Part shown: positions 53,583-61,485 of the stretch, piece after piece
Layout: each line of letters starts with the position of its first letter
Numbering within the stretch: position 1 is the stretch's first letter
Position numbers and translations under genes: made by a program
Notes under the pieces: generated by a model
What the model was told of the DNA's origin: nothing
Seen by the model: the letters and a program-made list of their open reading frames with translations, nothing else
Database searches by the model: none
Origin: Paraburkholderia haematera
GTDB lineage: Bacteria; Pseudomonadota; Gammaproteobacteria; Burkholderiales; Burkholderiaceae
Assembly: GCF_905220975.1 (NCBI RefSeq)
Contig: NZ_CAJNBK010000021.1
Span: forward strand, 1-64,000
Direction: 5' to 3'
DNA: 64,000 bases

Positions 53583-53996
53583 TTACTGCCTCGCTTGAAC
53601 GAACTTTGCAAAATTGTTCAAGATGGATTGCCACCCTTGTTTCTGCTGTTCGATGGGATTTTCCGATTCAGCATCAAACACGACACGAACCGTCACGCCC
53701 TTTGCTCCCGCTATGAACTCCACGGATGCAGTGCGGTCGCCAAACGAGAACTCAAGCAATTCCTGAGGTACCACCTTGGTGTAGGTTCCTTCGAAATCAA
53801 AGCCGACGCTACCGTCCTTGGCCTCCATGCGTGATGAGAAAATGCCGCCGACGCGTAGATCGACAGTCGATTGGGTTGTGTGCCAATCGTCAGACGCCGT
53901 GTTCCACTGCTTGATATCGCTCGGCGTTGTGTAAGCATTCCAGACCTTGGCGACAGGAGCATTGATGAGCGTTTCGACGGTGATTTTCGTGGGCAT
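53583..53996 (-). CDS. AHSA1/SRPBCC-family protein
   Basis: A 137-residue START-fold protein. It opens ITVETLINAPVAKVWNAYTTPSDIKQW and ends GWQSILNNFAKFV, the usual AHSA1 boundaries. Such proteins bind hydrophobic ligands or act as co-chaperones; many are of unknown role. Codon usage here is less GC-biased than in the neighbours, hinting at recent acquisition. The ribosome binding site is weak. Confidence 0.87.
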   Translation of the reverse strand: MPTKITVETLINAPVAKVWNAYTTPSDIKQWNTASDDWHTTQSTVDLRVGGIFSSRMEAKDGSVGFDFEGTYTKVVPQELLEFSFGDRTASVEFIAGAKGVTVRVVFDAESENPIEQQKQGWQSILNNFAKFVQARQ

Positions 53997-54099
53997 GTTT
54001 TAGTCTTTCGTTTGCTGTTGCGAATAGGGTGTCCAGATAATGCCGCAAAACTGCCGCGCTTGAACCGAGATGCTTCAATCCGAGCCGAGTTGCAGCGAA

Positions 54100-54309
54100 T
54101 CAGAATAAGCCAAAATCGTCGTTGCTATCGGGAATAGCGTTGAGCGTATCCCGAAGCGCTCGCCAGCCGATCAGTCCCGCAAGATAATCCGAGATCGCAA
54201 GGATCGCTGTCCAGTTACGAGTGCTCGTAGTTCCGCGCGCTTGCAGGGGGCGATGCGCCACGATTTTCCGCGATTTCATCGATGCGCGCAGCAAGGGGCA
54301 GGTATGCAT
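54100..54309 (-). CDS. Small hypothetical protein
   Basis: A 69-residue basic protein. The reason for calling it is a strong TAGGAG site eight bases before the ATG, and a position 26 bases downstream of the NmrA-like gene on the same strand. The C-terminal LIGWRALRDTLNAIPDSNDDFGL faintly resembles the DUF1127 motif, but I would not assign it. It could be a degraded remnant. Confidence 0.4.
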   Translation of the reverse strand: MHTCPLLRASMKSRKIVAHRPLQARGTTSTRNWTAILAISDYLAGLIGWRALRDTLNAIPDSNDDFGLF

Positions 54310-54335
54310 GCCGTTTCTCCTATCACGCGTGCCGT

Positions 54336-55274
54336 TCAGCGCGCCGCCGTGGTTGCTGTTGAAGTTGCAGTTGAAGTAGCAGTTGAGGCTGCACCGGCGC
54401 GCGCGAGGATCGCCGCGAACACGTCCGCTATCGCGGTCGCGCCGAAGCGCCGTTCGCTGATCTCGCTTTCGACGTCAATGCGACCCGCGTTGTGCGCGTC
54501 GTACAGATCCGTGATGAGACGCGCGTGGTTTTCGCCGAGTCCTGCGCCGTGGAGCATGGCGGCCCATTCGCCACGCGGCACTTCATGGGCCTCGATCTGA
54601 CGGTGCGCCAGTTCACCGAGTATGCGTGCGACGTCTAACGCACTGACGCGCGCTTCACCTTCAATACTCACTACCCGTGGCGACACCTTCGCCGGTCTGT
54701 CGTCGAGCAATAGTTCGGCGGCCAGCAAGCCGACATCCTGTGCGGCGACCGTCGGAAACTGCTTGCTCAATGGATGATGCAGACTTGGCAGCACGCCTCT
54801 GGCGAGCGCGATCGGCAGCACGCGACCCCAGTTGTGCATGTGTTCGGCCGCTCGCAGAAACGTCAACTGCGAGGCGACGGGCGCAAGCTGGGTTTCGAGG
54901 TAGTGAAACAGCGTCGTGATGCCGGTGCCGCTCGCGTGTTCCGCGCCGTAGTCGGAGAGCGCGAGCAGGCGTTGCGGCGGGTTGGCGCGCAACGCGTCCG
55001 CGCTCACGTCGATCATGCGCCGCATTGTGGTTACGGGATCGGCATCTGCATGCGGCACCGGGCACAGCATCTGTACCGCGTAGGCTCCTTCGATAGCGCG
55101 CGCTACCGAGGTTGGGTCGAGCAGATCGGCAATGGCGATTTCGCAGCCGATGTCCGCTAACACGGCGCCCTGCCTGTTGTTACGCACCACCGCGCGCACT
55201 TCACGGCCTGCCCGGCGCAAAGCCGCGGCGCTCACTCTGCCTACATTGCCTGCTGCTCCAAAGATCACAAACAC
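54336..55274 (-). CDS. NmrA-like NAD(P)-binding protein
   Basis: A 312-residue atypical short-chain dehydrogenase. The dinucleotide motif GAAGNVG is within the first dozen residues. The body resembles NmrA/quinone-reductase-like proteins (VRNNRQGAVLADIGCEIAIADLLD, LSDYGAEHASGTG, FLRAAEHMHNWG). The start is taken as GTG at 55274, because AAGGAG lies seven bases upstream; ATG at 55307 is in frame but has no site. The C-terminus carries a STAT-type repeat from a 12-bp tandem array. An AraC-type gene is divergent and probably regulates it. Confidence 0.82.
   Translation of the reverse strand: MFVIFGAAGNVGRVSAAALRRAGREVRAVVRNNRQGAVLADIGCEIAIADLLDPTSVARAIEGAYAVQMLCPVPHADADPVTTMRRMIDVSADALRANPPQRLLALSDYGAEHASGTGITTLFHYLETQLAPVASQLTFLRAAEHMHNWGRVLPIALARGVLPSLHHPLSKQFPTVAAQDVGLLAAELLLDDRPAKVSPRVVSIEGEARVSALDVARILGELAHRQIEAHEVPRGEWAAMLHGAGLGENHARLITDLYDAHNAGRIDVESEISERRFGATAIADVFAAILARAGAASTATSTATSTATTAAR
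54352..54387. repeat. Three tandem 12-bp units inside the NmrA-like gene
   Basis: GTTGCTGTTGAA, GTTGCAGTTGAA and GTAGCAGTTGAG lie head to tail near the 3' end of the coding sequence. They keep the frame and give a Thr/Ser/Ala-rich tail. Copy number could vary without breaking the gene. Confidence 0.8.
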
Positions 55275-55482
55275 GTTGAGCTCCTTCCTGGGTCGGTATG
55301 TCGCCATCTTAGGGAGGCGGGGAAACGGAAACGCGCGGGCACGGATCGTCGTGCGCAGATTCGGATGATTGTTTTGCTTTGTGGCGGCGCAGCATGCAAG
55401 CTGATGCGGTGCGAGCCCAAGCAAAGCCACAAAAAACGCAGGACAATGCACGCATGTTGGCTGTTATCCACAAGGAGACGCA

Positions 55483-56418
55483 ATGAACGCCGTGACACCG
55501 ATACCGCAGCCGCACAGCGGTTCCCGCATCGCATTGCGCTCCAGCAAGGCACTCGGGTGGCGGGGCTTCGGCGCGGAACTGGTCAACGTGTCGGCCGGCC
55601 TGCACCGGATTCCGGCGCTCAAGCATCATCGCGTGGGGGTGCATGTCGGTGCGCCGGTCAGGGCGCGTTGCCTGTGCAACGAGCGGCGCTACTCGCGGAT
55701 TCAGGCGCATGGCGATGCGGATGTGATTCCCGCAGGCCTCGACGGGCAGTGGACCGATGAATCCGCCTGCACGATTTTCAGTGTGTGGATCGACGAAGAC
55801 TTCGCACAGCGGACCGTCGAACAGTTGGAGTTGAAGACGAGCGAAGCGCGGCTTCGCCCGCAGTTCCAGATGCGCGACCCGCGCTTTCAGCATCTGGCGT
55901 GGGCATTGCGCGCCGAACTCGAAGCCGACGATGCATCAGATCCGCTTTATGCCGAAAGTCTGTGTACGGCGATGGTGGTGCGGCTGATCGGCAGCGCGCC
56001 GGTGCTTGACAAACTCGAGGACAAACGCCGCACGCTTGCGCCGAAGACCGCCGCGCGCGTGATCGAGTTTATCGAAGCGCACCTGGATCAACGCCTCACG
56101 CTCGACGAACTGGCTGAGCACGCCGAATTGAGCGTGCCGCATTTCAAGGTGCTGTTTCGCGAAACGCTCGGCATGCCGGTGCATCAGTATGTGGTGCAGC
56201 GGCGGGTGGAGCGGGCGAGAGCGCTTTTGCTTCACGGCCGGCTGAGCGCGAGTCAGATCGCGTTGGAGACGGGCTTTGCGCATCAGAGTCATATGGCGCA
56301 TTGGATGGGGCGGTTGTTGGGGGTGACGCCGCGGGAGCTGGTCAAGGCGAGTGGCAATCCAGGCAGCATTATCGACCTCGATCCCTTCAATGCCCGCCGC
56401 ATCGCCACACCCCGCTAA
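55483..56418 (+). CDS. AraC-family transcriptional regulator
   Basis: A 311-residue regulator. The N-terminal 190 residues form a variable sensor. The C-terminal AraC domain (about 195-290) shows LDQRLTLDELAEHAELSVPHFKVLFRETLG and IALETGFAHQSHMAHWMGRLLGVTPREL. An AAGGAG site seven bases before the ATG fixes the start. It is divergent from the NmrA-like gene, its likely target. The effector is unknown. Confidence 0.9.
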   Translation: MNAVTPIPQPHSGSRIALRSSKALGWRGFGAELVNVSAGLHRIPALKHHRVGVHVGAPVRARCLCNERRYSRIQAHGDADVIPAGLDGQWTDESACTIFSVWIDEDFAQRTVEQLELKTSEARLRPQFQMRDPRFQHLAWALRAELEADDASDPLYAESLCTAMVVRLIGSAPVLDKLEDKRRTLAPKTAARVIEFIEAHLDQRLTLDELAEHAELSVPHFKVLFRETLGMPVHQYVVQRRVERARALLLHGRLSASQIALETGFAHQSHMAHWMGRLLGVTPRELVKASGNPGSIIDLDPFNARRIATPR

Positions 56419-56521
56419 TCCTTGAAACCGCACCGCAGCATAACCCGTTTGGAGTTCTCGCTCTATTGCCCTCAGCCGATTTCCATAGCTAAATGCGGAC
56501 TTCGCAACCGGAGGCCGTCAC

Positions 56522-57616
56522 ATGTCGAAATCGAAGGGTTCTCGCATCGTCGCCTGGGCGATCGCTGCTGCTGTCGCCAATGCGCCGCTCGCCGTTCTTC
56601 TGACGCTCGCCACACCAGCCGGCATCGATCGCGCGGTTGCGGCGACGTCAAGCACCGGCACCGACGATTACGCGGCAACCCGCTATCCGATCATCCTCGT
56701 ACATGGCCTCACAGGCACTGACAAATATCTCGGCGTGCTCGATTACTGGTACGGCATTCAGTCCGATCTCCAGCAGCATGGCGCAACCGTGTATGTCGCG
56801 AACCTCTCGGGTTTTCAGAGCGACGACGGTCCTAACGGGCGTGGCGAACAGCTACTTGCTTATGTGAAGCAGGTCCTGGCCGCAACCGGTGCGCAGAAGG
56901 TGAATCTGATCGGCCACAGCCAGGGCGGCTTGACCTCGCGCTACGTCGCGGCCGTAGCGCCCGAACTCGTTGCGTCGGTCACCACGATCGGCACGCCGCA
57001 TCGCGGCTCCGAGTTCGCCGATTTCGTGCAGGACGTGTTGCAAAAAGACCCCACCGGTCTCTCGACACCGATCATCGGCGCTTTCGCGAATATATTCGGC
57101 ATCCTGACGAGTAGCAGTCACAACACCAACCAGAATGCAGTAGCCGCGCTGCAAACGTTGACCACGGCAAACGCCGCGGCGTACAACTTGCGCTATCCGA
57201 GTGCCGGCCTGGGTGCGCCCGGTTCGTGTCAAACCGGTGCGGCGACTGAAACCGTCAACGGCAACACGCATCTGTTGTACTCGTGGGCGGGCAGTGCGAT
57301 TCAACCGACCTCGCTGTTCGGCATTCCGGGCGCCACCGACACCAGCGTCGCGCCCATCGATTCCGCCGACCTGCTCGATCCGTCGACACTCGTTTTGTAC
57401 GGCACCGGTGCCATCATGCTGAGCCGCCAGTCGGGGCAGAACGACGGCCTCGTCTCGGTGTGCAGCGCGCTCTACGGCAAGGTGCTCGGCACCAGCTACA
57501 AGTGGAATCATCTCGACGAAATCAACCAGTTGCTCGGCGTGCGCGGCGCGAATGCAGCGGATCCGGTGGCGGTGATCCGCACGCAGGCTAACCGGCTGAA
57601 GACACAGGGCGTGTGA
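56522..57616 (+). CDS. lipA: Secreted triacylglycerol lipase, Burkholderia (I.2) type
   Basis: A 364-residue lipase with a long signal peptide of about 42 residues. The nucleophile is Ser133 in GHSQGG, with Asp308 and His330 completing the triad. Cys236 and Cys314 match the family disulfide, and Asp332 matches a calcium ligand. These positions are offset by 44-46 from the mature numbering of the B. cepacia enzyme (87, 264, 286, 190, 270, 288). It should leave the cell through type II secretion after folding by the adjacent foldase. The start follows GGAGG closely. Confidence 0.95.
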   Translation: MSKSKGSRIVAWAIAAAVANAPLAVLLTLATPAGIDRAVAATSSTGTDDYAATRYPIILVHGLTGTDKYLGVLDYWYGIQSDLQQHGATVYVANLSGFQSDDGPNGRGEQLLAYVKQVLAATGAQKVNLIGHSQGGLTSRYVAAVAPELVASVTTIGTPHRGSEFADFVQDVLQKDPTGLSTPIIGAFANIFGILTSSSHNTNQNAVAALQTLTTANAAAYNLRYPSAGLGAPGSCQTGAATETVNGNTHLLYSWAGSAIQPTSLFGIPGATDTSVAPIDSADLLDPSTLVLYGTGAIMLSRQSGQNDGLVSVCSALYGKVLGTSYKWNHLDEINQLLGVRGANAADPVAVIRTQANRLKTQGV

Positions 57617-57620
57617 ACGG

Positions 57621-58679
57621 ATGCGGCGATTGGATCGGCAGCAGGGCAGTGCGCGGACGCAGTGGCTGACTTTCGTCGCGGTGGGCGCGGTGTCGGCGGG
57701 CGCGGCGTTCTGGCTGAACCGGCCGCCGCCCGCGCATGATGCGTCGGCGCTGCACGTGGGGAATGCGGCGAGTTCCGCGCAACCGGCGCGCGCTTTGGGC
57801 CAGGACCCGACCGCCGGCGCAGCGACGGCCGGCACATTGCCCGCTTCGCTCGAAGGCTCGTCACCGCCACCTTTGCCAACCGATGGCCATGGCCACCTCG
57901 CGCGCACGCATGCGGTCCGTGAATTCTTCGATTACTTCCTGACGACGCAAAACGAAATCTCCGCCACGGCGTTAGACGCATTGGTGCGGCGCCAGATTGC
58001 GGCTCAACTCGACGGCACGCCAGCCGCCGCCGAAGCGGTGACGCTCTGGCAGCGCTACAACGCGTATCTCACGGCGCTCGCACAATTGCCGCCAACCTCC
58101 TCAAACCCCAATCAGAGCGGTGCAAAGCTGGACCTCGACGCGCTGCAACTTTCGCTCGATCAGCGCGACGCAATAGGTGTGCGGCTCATGGGCGAATGGA
58201 GCGAGCCGTTCTTCGGCGCCGAATCGCGGCAGCAACACACGGATGTGGCGCGCCTGCGCATCGCCTCGGATAGCTCGTTGAGCGACGCGCAGAAAGCGGC
58301 GCGTCTCGCCGCACTCGACACGGCACTGCCACCGGAAACACGTGCCGCCCACGAGCGTGCACGCCAGCAGCAGGCGGCACTCGATGCGATCGGTCAGGCG
58401 CAGAAGCAGGGCGGTTCGCTCGACGCCATGCGTGCGCAGATCACACAGACGCTTGGGCCTGAAGCGGCAGAGCGCGTCGTCCAGATGCAGCAAGCCGACG
58501 ACGCCTGGCAAGCTCGCTATGCGGACTACTCGAGCCAGCGCGCGCAGATCGACAAACAGGATTTGCCGCCTCAGCAACGCAATGCGCAGATCGCGCAACT
58601 GCGTCAGCAGTTCTTCAGCAACCCTAGCGACGCCCTGCGCGCGGCGTCGCTCGATCGCGGCAGCGGTTCCGCAAACTGA
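57621..58679 (+). CDS. lifO: Lipase-specific foldase
   Basis: A 352-residue membrane-anchored steric chaperone for the preceding lipase. An N-terminal helix (about 15-31) anchors it to the inner membrane. A Pro/Ala-rich linker is followed by a helical domain starting with the family motif RTHAVREFFDYFLTTQNE. It begins four bases after the lipase stop, so the two are co-translated. It holds the lipase in the periplasm until it is folded for export. Confidence 0.93.
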   Translation: MRRLDRQQGSARTQWLTFVAVGAVSAGAAFWLNRPPPAHDASALHVGNAASSAQPARALGQDPTAGAATAGTLPASLEGSSPPPLPTDGHGHLARTHAVREFFDYFLTTQNEISATALDALVRRQIAAQLDGTPAAAEAVTLWQRYNAYLTALAQLPPTSSNPNQSGAKLDLDALQLSLDQRDAIGVRLMGEWSEPFFGAESRQQHTDVARLRIASDSSLSDAQKAARLAALDTALPPETRAAHERARQQQAALDAIGQAQKQGGSLDAMRAQITQTLGPEAAERVVQMQQADDAWQARYADYSSQRAQIDKQDLPPQQRNAQIAQLRQQFFSNPSDALRAASLDRGSGSAN

Positions 58680-58691
58680 ACGCTCTATCGC

Positions 58692-58713
58692 GTGCGGTGC
58701 GGTGCGGTGCGGC
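58692..58713. repeat. Tandem pentamer TGCGG
   Basis: About four head-to-tail copies of TGCGG follow the foldase stop codon in the short gap before the convergent anti-sigma gene. It is a simple slippage repeat. Confidence 0.7.
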
Positions 58714-58721
58714 GTGGCCAG

Positions 58722-59549
58722 TCAGCCCGGCGCCGCGCCCGTCAACTGCGAATACACGTCGTGCGAGAGCTGCAACAGCACCTTGCGATCGATCCCGCCT
58801 GACACGGCATAGCCAAAGTCACCGTCGACCCAGTAGAACACGTTCACCGGCCCGTCCTGATACAGCTTGAACGCGGTGGTATTCGCGTTCACCTGACGAT
58901 GCGAAATGCACAACGTCACGCGTTCGCCGTTTGGCCCGCGATACATGAATTGCGCAGTCGGCCCATCGGCGCCCGGCAACAGGCGGCCGCCCGACAGGTT
59001 GAAACCGCTCTTCGAAAGAATCGGCGGATGCACGTCGGTGCCGAGCCGGTTGGAGAGCCACTGCACGAAATCCTGTTCGTGATCGGCATTCATGTCGGCC
59101 GGACGGTCGACGGCGGGCATATAGACCACATGCGCCACCGCGGCTTGCCGTGCAAACAACTCGGAACTATCGGCACTGACGGGCCGCGTATCCGAGTGAC
59201 TTGCGGCTGGCGCCAAGACATCCTGTCCCCTATGCGTACCCACGCCGATACCCACGCCGATCACCAGCGCCGCGGCCATTCCGGCGAACTGCGGCCAGTT
59301 GGCGGCAATGCGCCAGCGGCGCCCGCTGGCCGGAGGCGCCTGCAGACGCTTGGGCACAGGCTCGCTCAGCACGCGGTCATAGCGTTCATGAAACATGTTG
59401 TTCAGCGAGAAATAATCGCTGATGCGTGTGGCCAACTCGGGGTTCTGTTCGAGCGCGCGTTCCACCGCGGCGCGTCGTTCGTCGGACAGTGCGCCGTCCA
59501 CATAGGCGTGCAGGTCGTCTTCGCCGATCGGCGTGTGTTGGTTGCTCAT
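58722..59549 (-). CDS. Anti-sigma factor-like membrane protein, partner of ECF sigma
   Basis: A 275-residue protein. The N-terminal cytoplasmic part (EDDLHAYVDGALSDERRAAVERAL) has the helical pattern of anti-sigma domains. One membrane helix lies at about 86-105, and a 170-residue periplasmic domain follows. The zinc anti-sigma HxxxCxxC motif is absent; the only cysteine is in the periplasmic part. It overlaps the sigma gene by four bases, the standard arrangement for a cognate anti-sigma. Confidence 0.85.
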   Translation of the reverse strand: MSNQHTPIGEDDLHAYVDGALSDERRAAVERALEQNPELATRISDYFSLNNMFHERYDRVLSEPVPKRLQAPPASGRRWRIAANWPQFAGMAAALVIGVGIGVGTHRGQDVLAPAASHSDTRPVSADSSELFARQAAVAHVVYMPAVDRPADMNADHEQDFVQWLSNRLGTDVHPPILSKSGFNLSGGRLLPGADGPTAQFMYRGPNGERVTLCISHRQVNANTTAFKLYQDGPVNVFYWVDGDFGYAVSGGIDRKVLLQLSHDVYSQLTGAAPG

Positions 59550-60064
59550 CGCACCACCTGTAATTTTGCACCGCGCTGCGTGCCCGCCATCAATGCCCGA
59601 AGCCGCTCGCGCCCGCGCGAAAGACGCGACATCACCGTGCCGAGCGGAATGCTCAGCGCGAGCGCCACATCGGCATAGCTCATCTCCTCGAGGCCGACCA
59701 GCAGCACGACTTCGCGCTGTTCGATGGGCAGGCGCTGCAATGCATAGTCGAGGTCGCGCATTTCCAGCGAACGGGTCTGATCGGACGGCACGGCAAATTC
59801 GCTTTCTTGGACGCTGTCGTCGTCGACTGCCACGTGGACGGCACGCGCTGAAGCCTTGCGCGCCTGATTGGCGAACACGTTATGCATGATCGTGAACAGC
59901 CACGCACGCAGGTCGGTGCCAGGCTGGAACATGCCCGTGCGGCCGAGCGCGCGTTCGAGTGTGTCCTGCACCAGATCGTCGGCGAGATCGCGATTGTTGA
60001 TCAGCGCTCGCGCGTAGCGCCGCAAGCGCGGCACATGCTCCATCAACTCGTCACGGACATCCAT
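59546..60064 (-). CDS. ECF-family RNA polymerase sigma factor
   Basis: A 172-residue sigma factor with region 2 at about 8-75 (LRRYARALINNRDLADDLVQDTLERAL, LRAWLFTIMHNVFAN) and region 4 at about 105-160 (LQRLPIEQREVVLLVGLEEMSYADVALALSIPLGTVMSRLSRGRERL). It starts the ECF/anti-sigma operon. The start follows GGGA, about 70 bases downstream of a copy of the shared ECF-type promoter motif, consistent with autoregulation. Neighbouring peroxidase and cytochrome genes suggest an oxidative-stress role. Confidence 0.93.
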   Translation of the reverse strand: MDVRDELMEHVPRLRRYARALINNRDLADDLVQDTLERALGRTGMFQPGTDLRAWLFTIMHNVFANQARKASARAVHVAVDDDSVQESEFAVPSDQTRSLEMRDLDYALQRLPIEQREVVLLVGLEEMSYADVALALSIPLGTVMSRLSRGRERLRALMAGTQRGAKLQVVR

Positions 60065-60143
60065 TTTCTATCCCAATCGTGGGGCTTCTCGTAGGCGCCG
60101 GGTGGGCGGCCGTCGATTGAATCACCACGCGTATTCGAGGTGG

Positions 60144-60169
60144 AAACACGCGTGGACGAATTTTATTCC
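60144..60169 (-). promoter_or_regulatory. ECF-type promoter motif, copy 1 (sigma operon)
   Basis: Reading leftward, GGAATAAA, 12 bases, GTGTTT. The first element resembles the GGAA core of ECF -35 boxes. A transcript starting about seven bases on would have a leader of roughly 70 bases before the sigma gene. The identical decamer GCAAAAAACA lies just upstream (60172-60181). Confidence 0.7.
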
Positions 60170-60208
60170 GTTGTTTTTTGCAACGTTGCGAATAAACCTG
60201 AAGTGGCC

Positions 60209-60949
60209 TTATCGCATGGTCATCACGTCGGCGGCGCGCATCAAGCCGTGGGTCCGGGCGTCGCCGGCGACCACAAAGCGCTGGCGCTGCGCCGTCCAGG
60301 TCAGCAGCCGGATCTCGCCAATGCGGCGGGCGGTCCATTGCGGCTGGGCCGGCGCCAGCAGGGCCAGGGTGGAAATCACCACGACGGGCCGGCTGTCTCC
60401 GTTCAGATAGACGAATTCGTTGGCGCGTTGGAACGGGCCTGGCGATAGGACCCTTTGATCCACGAGCCGCAAGCCGATTGCGGCGAGCTCCGGCGCGGAT
60501 ACGTCGGTTCGAGTCGGCGACGCAGCGGAATACGATGCGGCGGCGGCTTCCGCCAACGCCATCACGGCGGCATTGTTGAGCGCCTGCTGGGACATCTGGG
60601 TGGCGGCGAACCATCCGCTCGCAGCCACCAGCGTCAGAACGAGTGCCGCGAGCGCATTCACCACCTTGCGCGGACGCCTTGCAGCCTTCAGCCGGTCGAG
60701 CGCGCCGCGCCATCCTCCGGGACGGTTCGACACGGGCTCGTCGGTTGTCTGGAAAGCCTGCTGCATTTGCGCATTCAACCTGCCATAGAACGCGACTCGG
60801 CGCGCTTCGGCCGGATCCCGGCCCAGATAGTCCCGCAGAAACGCCGCGCGTTCCGGCGTCAGCGTGCCGTCGGCATAGGCCTGAATGTCGGCTTCGGAAA
60901 GTGGCGCGCCGGAGGGCGCGTGGGTCGAGGTCATGGTGTCGGCGTTCAT
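60209..60949 (-). CDS. Second anti-sigma factor-like membrane protein
   Basis: A 246-residue protein similar in layout to the anti-sigma protein encoded at 58722. Its N-terminus reads SEADIQAYADGTLTPERAAFLRDYL, against EDDLHAYVDGALSDERRA there. One membrane helix lies at about 97-115 and a periplasmic domain follows. It has no cysteine at all. It is a separate transcription unit with its own copy of the ECF-type motif, and no second sigma gene is near. It may be an extra brake on the same sigma factor. The ATG at 60949 lacks a clear Shine-Dalgarno; ATG at 60934 is an alternative. Confidence 0.8.
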   Translation of the reverse strand: MNADTMTSTHAPSGAPLSEADIQAYADGTLTPERAAFLRDYLGRDPAEARRVAFYGRLNAQMQQAFQTTDEPVSNRPGGWRGALDRLKAARRPRKVVNALAALVLTLVAASGWFAATQMSQQALNNAAVMALAEAAAASYSAASPTRTDVSAPELAAIGLRLVDQRVLSPGPFQRANEFVYLNGDSRPVVVISTLALLAPAQPQWTARRIGEIRLLTWTAQRQRFVVAGDARTHGLMRAADVMTMR

Positions 60950-60972
60950 CGGATTGCGGCTATCGATGGGCG

Positions 60973-60998
60973 AACACAGGCAGGAGCGGGTTTATTCC
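60973..60998 (-). promoter_or_regulatory. ECF-type promoter motif, copy 2 (second anti-sigma gene)
   Basis: Reading leftward, GGAATAAA, 13 bases, GTGTT. The start codon is about 24 bases past the second element, so the leader would be short. The decamer GCAAAAAACA found beside copy 1 recurs here at 61011-61020, ten bases further from the motif. Confidence 0.65.
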
Positions 60999-61034
60999 CC
61001 ATTCGAAATATGTTTTTTGCGTAACGCCAAGGCA

Positions 61035-61060
61035 GGAATAAAAGCCGCAAAGCCGTGGTT
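61035..61060 (+). promoter_or_regulatory. ECF-type promoter motif, copy 3 (DUF4148 gene)
   Basis: GGAATAAA, 12 bases, GTGGTT. It is back to back with copy 2: the two GGAATAAA elements are 36 bases apart on opposite strands. The predicted leader to the ATG at 61102 is about 35 bases. Confidence 0.65.
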
Positions 61061-61101
61061 CTCCCTCATGCAAACCCGCACAAAACTCTTTGGAGTTCAT
61101 C

Positions 61102-61371
61102 ATGAAGAAGATCGTTTTTGCCGCATTGTCCGTGGTCATTCTGGCTGCTTCGTCGAGCGCATTTGCAGAAGGCAAGACACGTGCTCAGGTGTACCAGGAA
61201 TTGATTGAAGCTCAACAGAATGGCCTCGATTTCATCACGGATTCATCGTATCCGGATGTGAATCCCGTCTTCGCACAGCAGGTCAAGCATCAAAAAGAAG
61301 CACTCGCCGCCAAGGCGGCCGCCGCGAACCACGTCGCGAGTGGCAGCGCGGCGACGGGCGCCGTCAATTGA
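61102..61371 (+). CDS. Small exported DUF4148 protein
   Basis: An 89-residue secreted protein. The signal peptide is residues 1-22 (ending SSAFAE). The core TRAQVYQELIEAQQNGLDF and the following DSSYPDVNPVFAQQVKH are DUF4148. A TTTGGAG site supports the ATG at 61102, four codons into the open frame. It lies inside the ECF cluster behind its own motif copy, so a stress-related envelope role is inferred. Confidence 0.87.
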   Translation: MKKIVFAALSVVILAASSSAFAEGKTRAQVYQELIEAQQNGLDFITDSSYPDVNPVFAQQVKHQKEALAAKAAAANHVASGSAATGAVN

Positions 61372-61378
61372 AGGGATC

Positions 61379-61417
61379 GATATCCGGCGCGCGTCTCGAA
61401 CGGACGCGCCGGATATC
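61379..61417 (+). terminator. Long GC hairpin after the DUF4148 gene
   Basis: GATATCCGGCGCG pairs with CGCGCCGGATATC (13 bp) around a 13-base loop, starting 8 bases past the stop codon. No T tract follows. It separates the DUF4148 unit from the peroxidase promoter motif, which begins five bases later. Confidence 0.65.
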
Positions 61418-61421
61418 CAAT

Positions 61422-61447
61422 GGAATAGATCGCCGATTTCGGTGTTT
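61422..61447 (+). promoter_or_regulatory. ECF-type promoter motif, copy 4 (peroxidase operon)
   Basis: GGAATAGA, 12 bases, GTGTTT. Spacing and second element are identical to copy 1. The ATG of the peroxidase gene lies 39 bases beyond the second element, leaving a leader of about 32 bases. Confidence 0.7.
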
Positions 61448-61485
61448 GCCGATGAGTGCATCTTTCCGAGAGTCAACGAGTCGTC

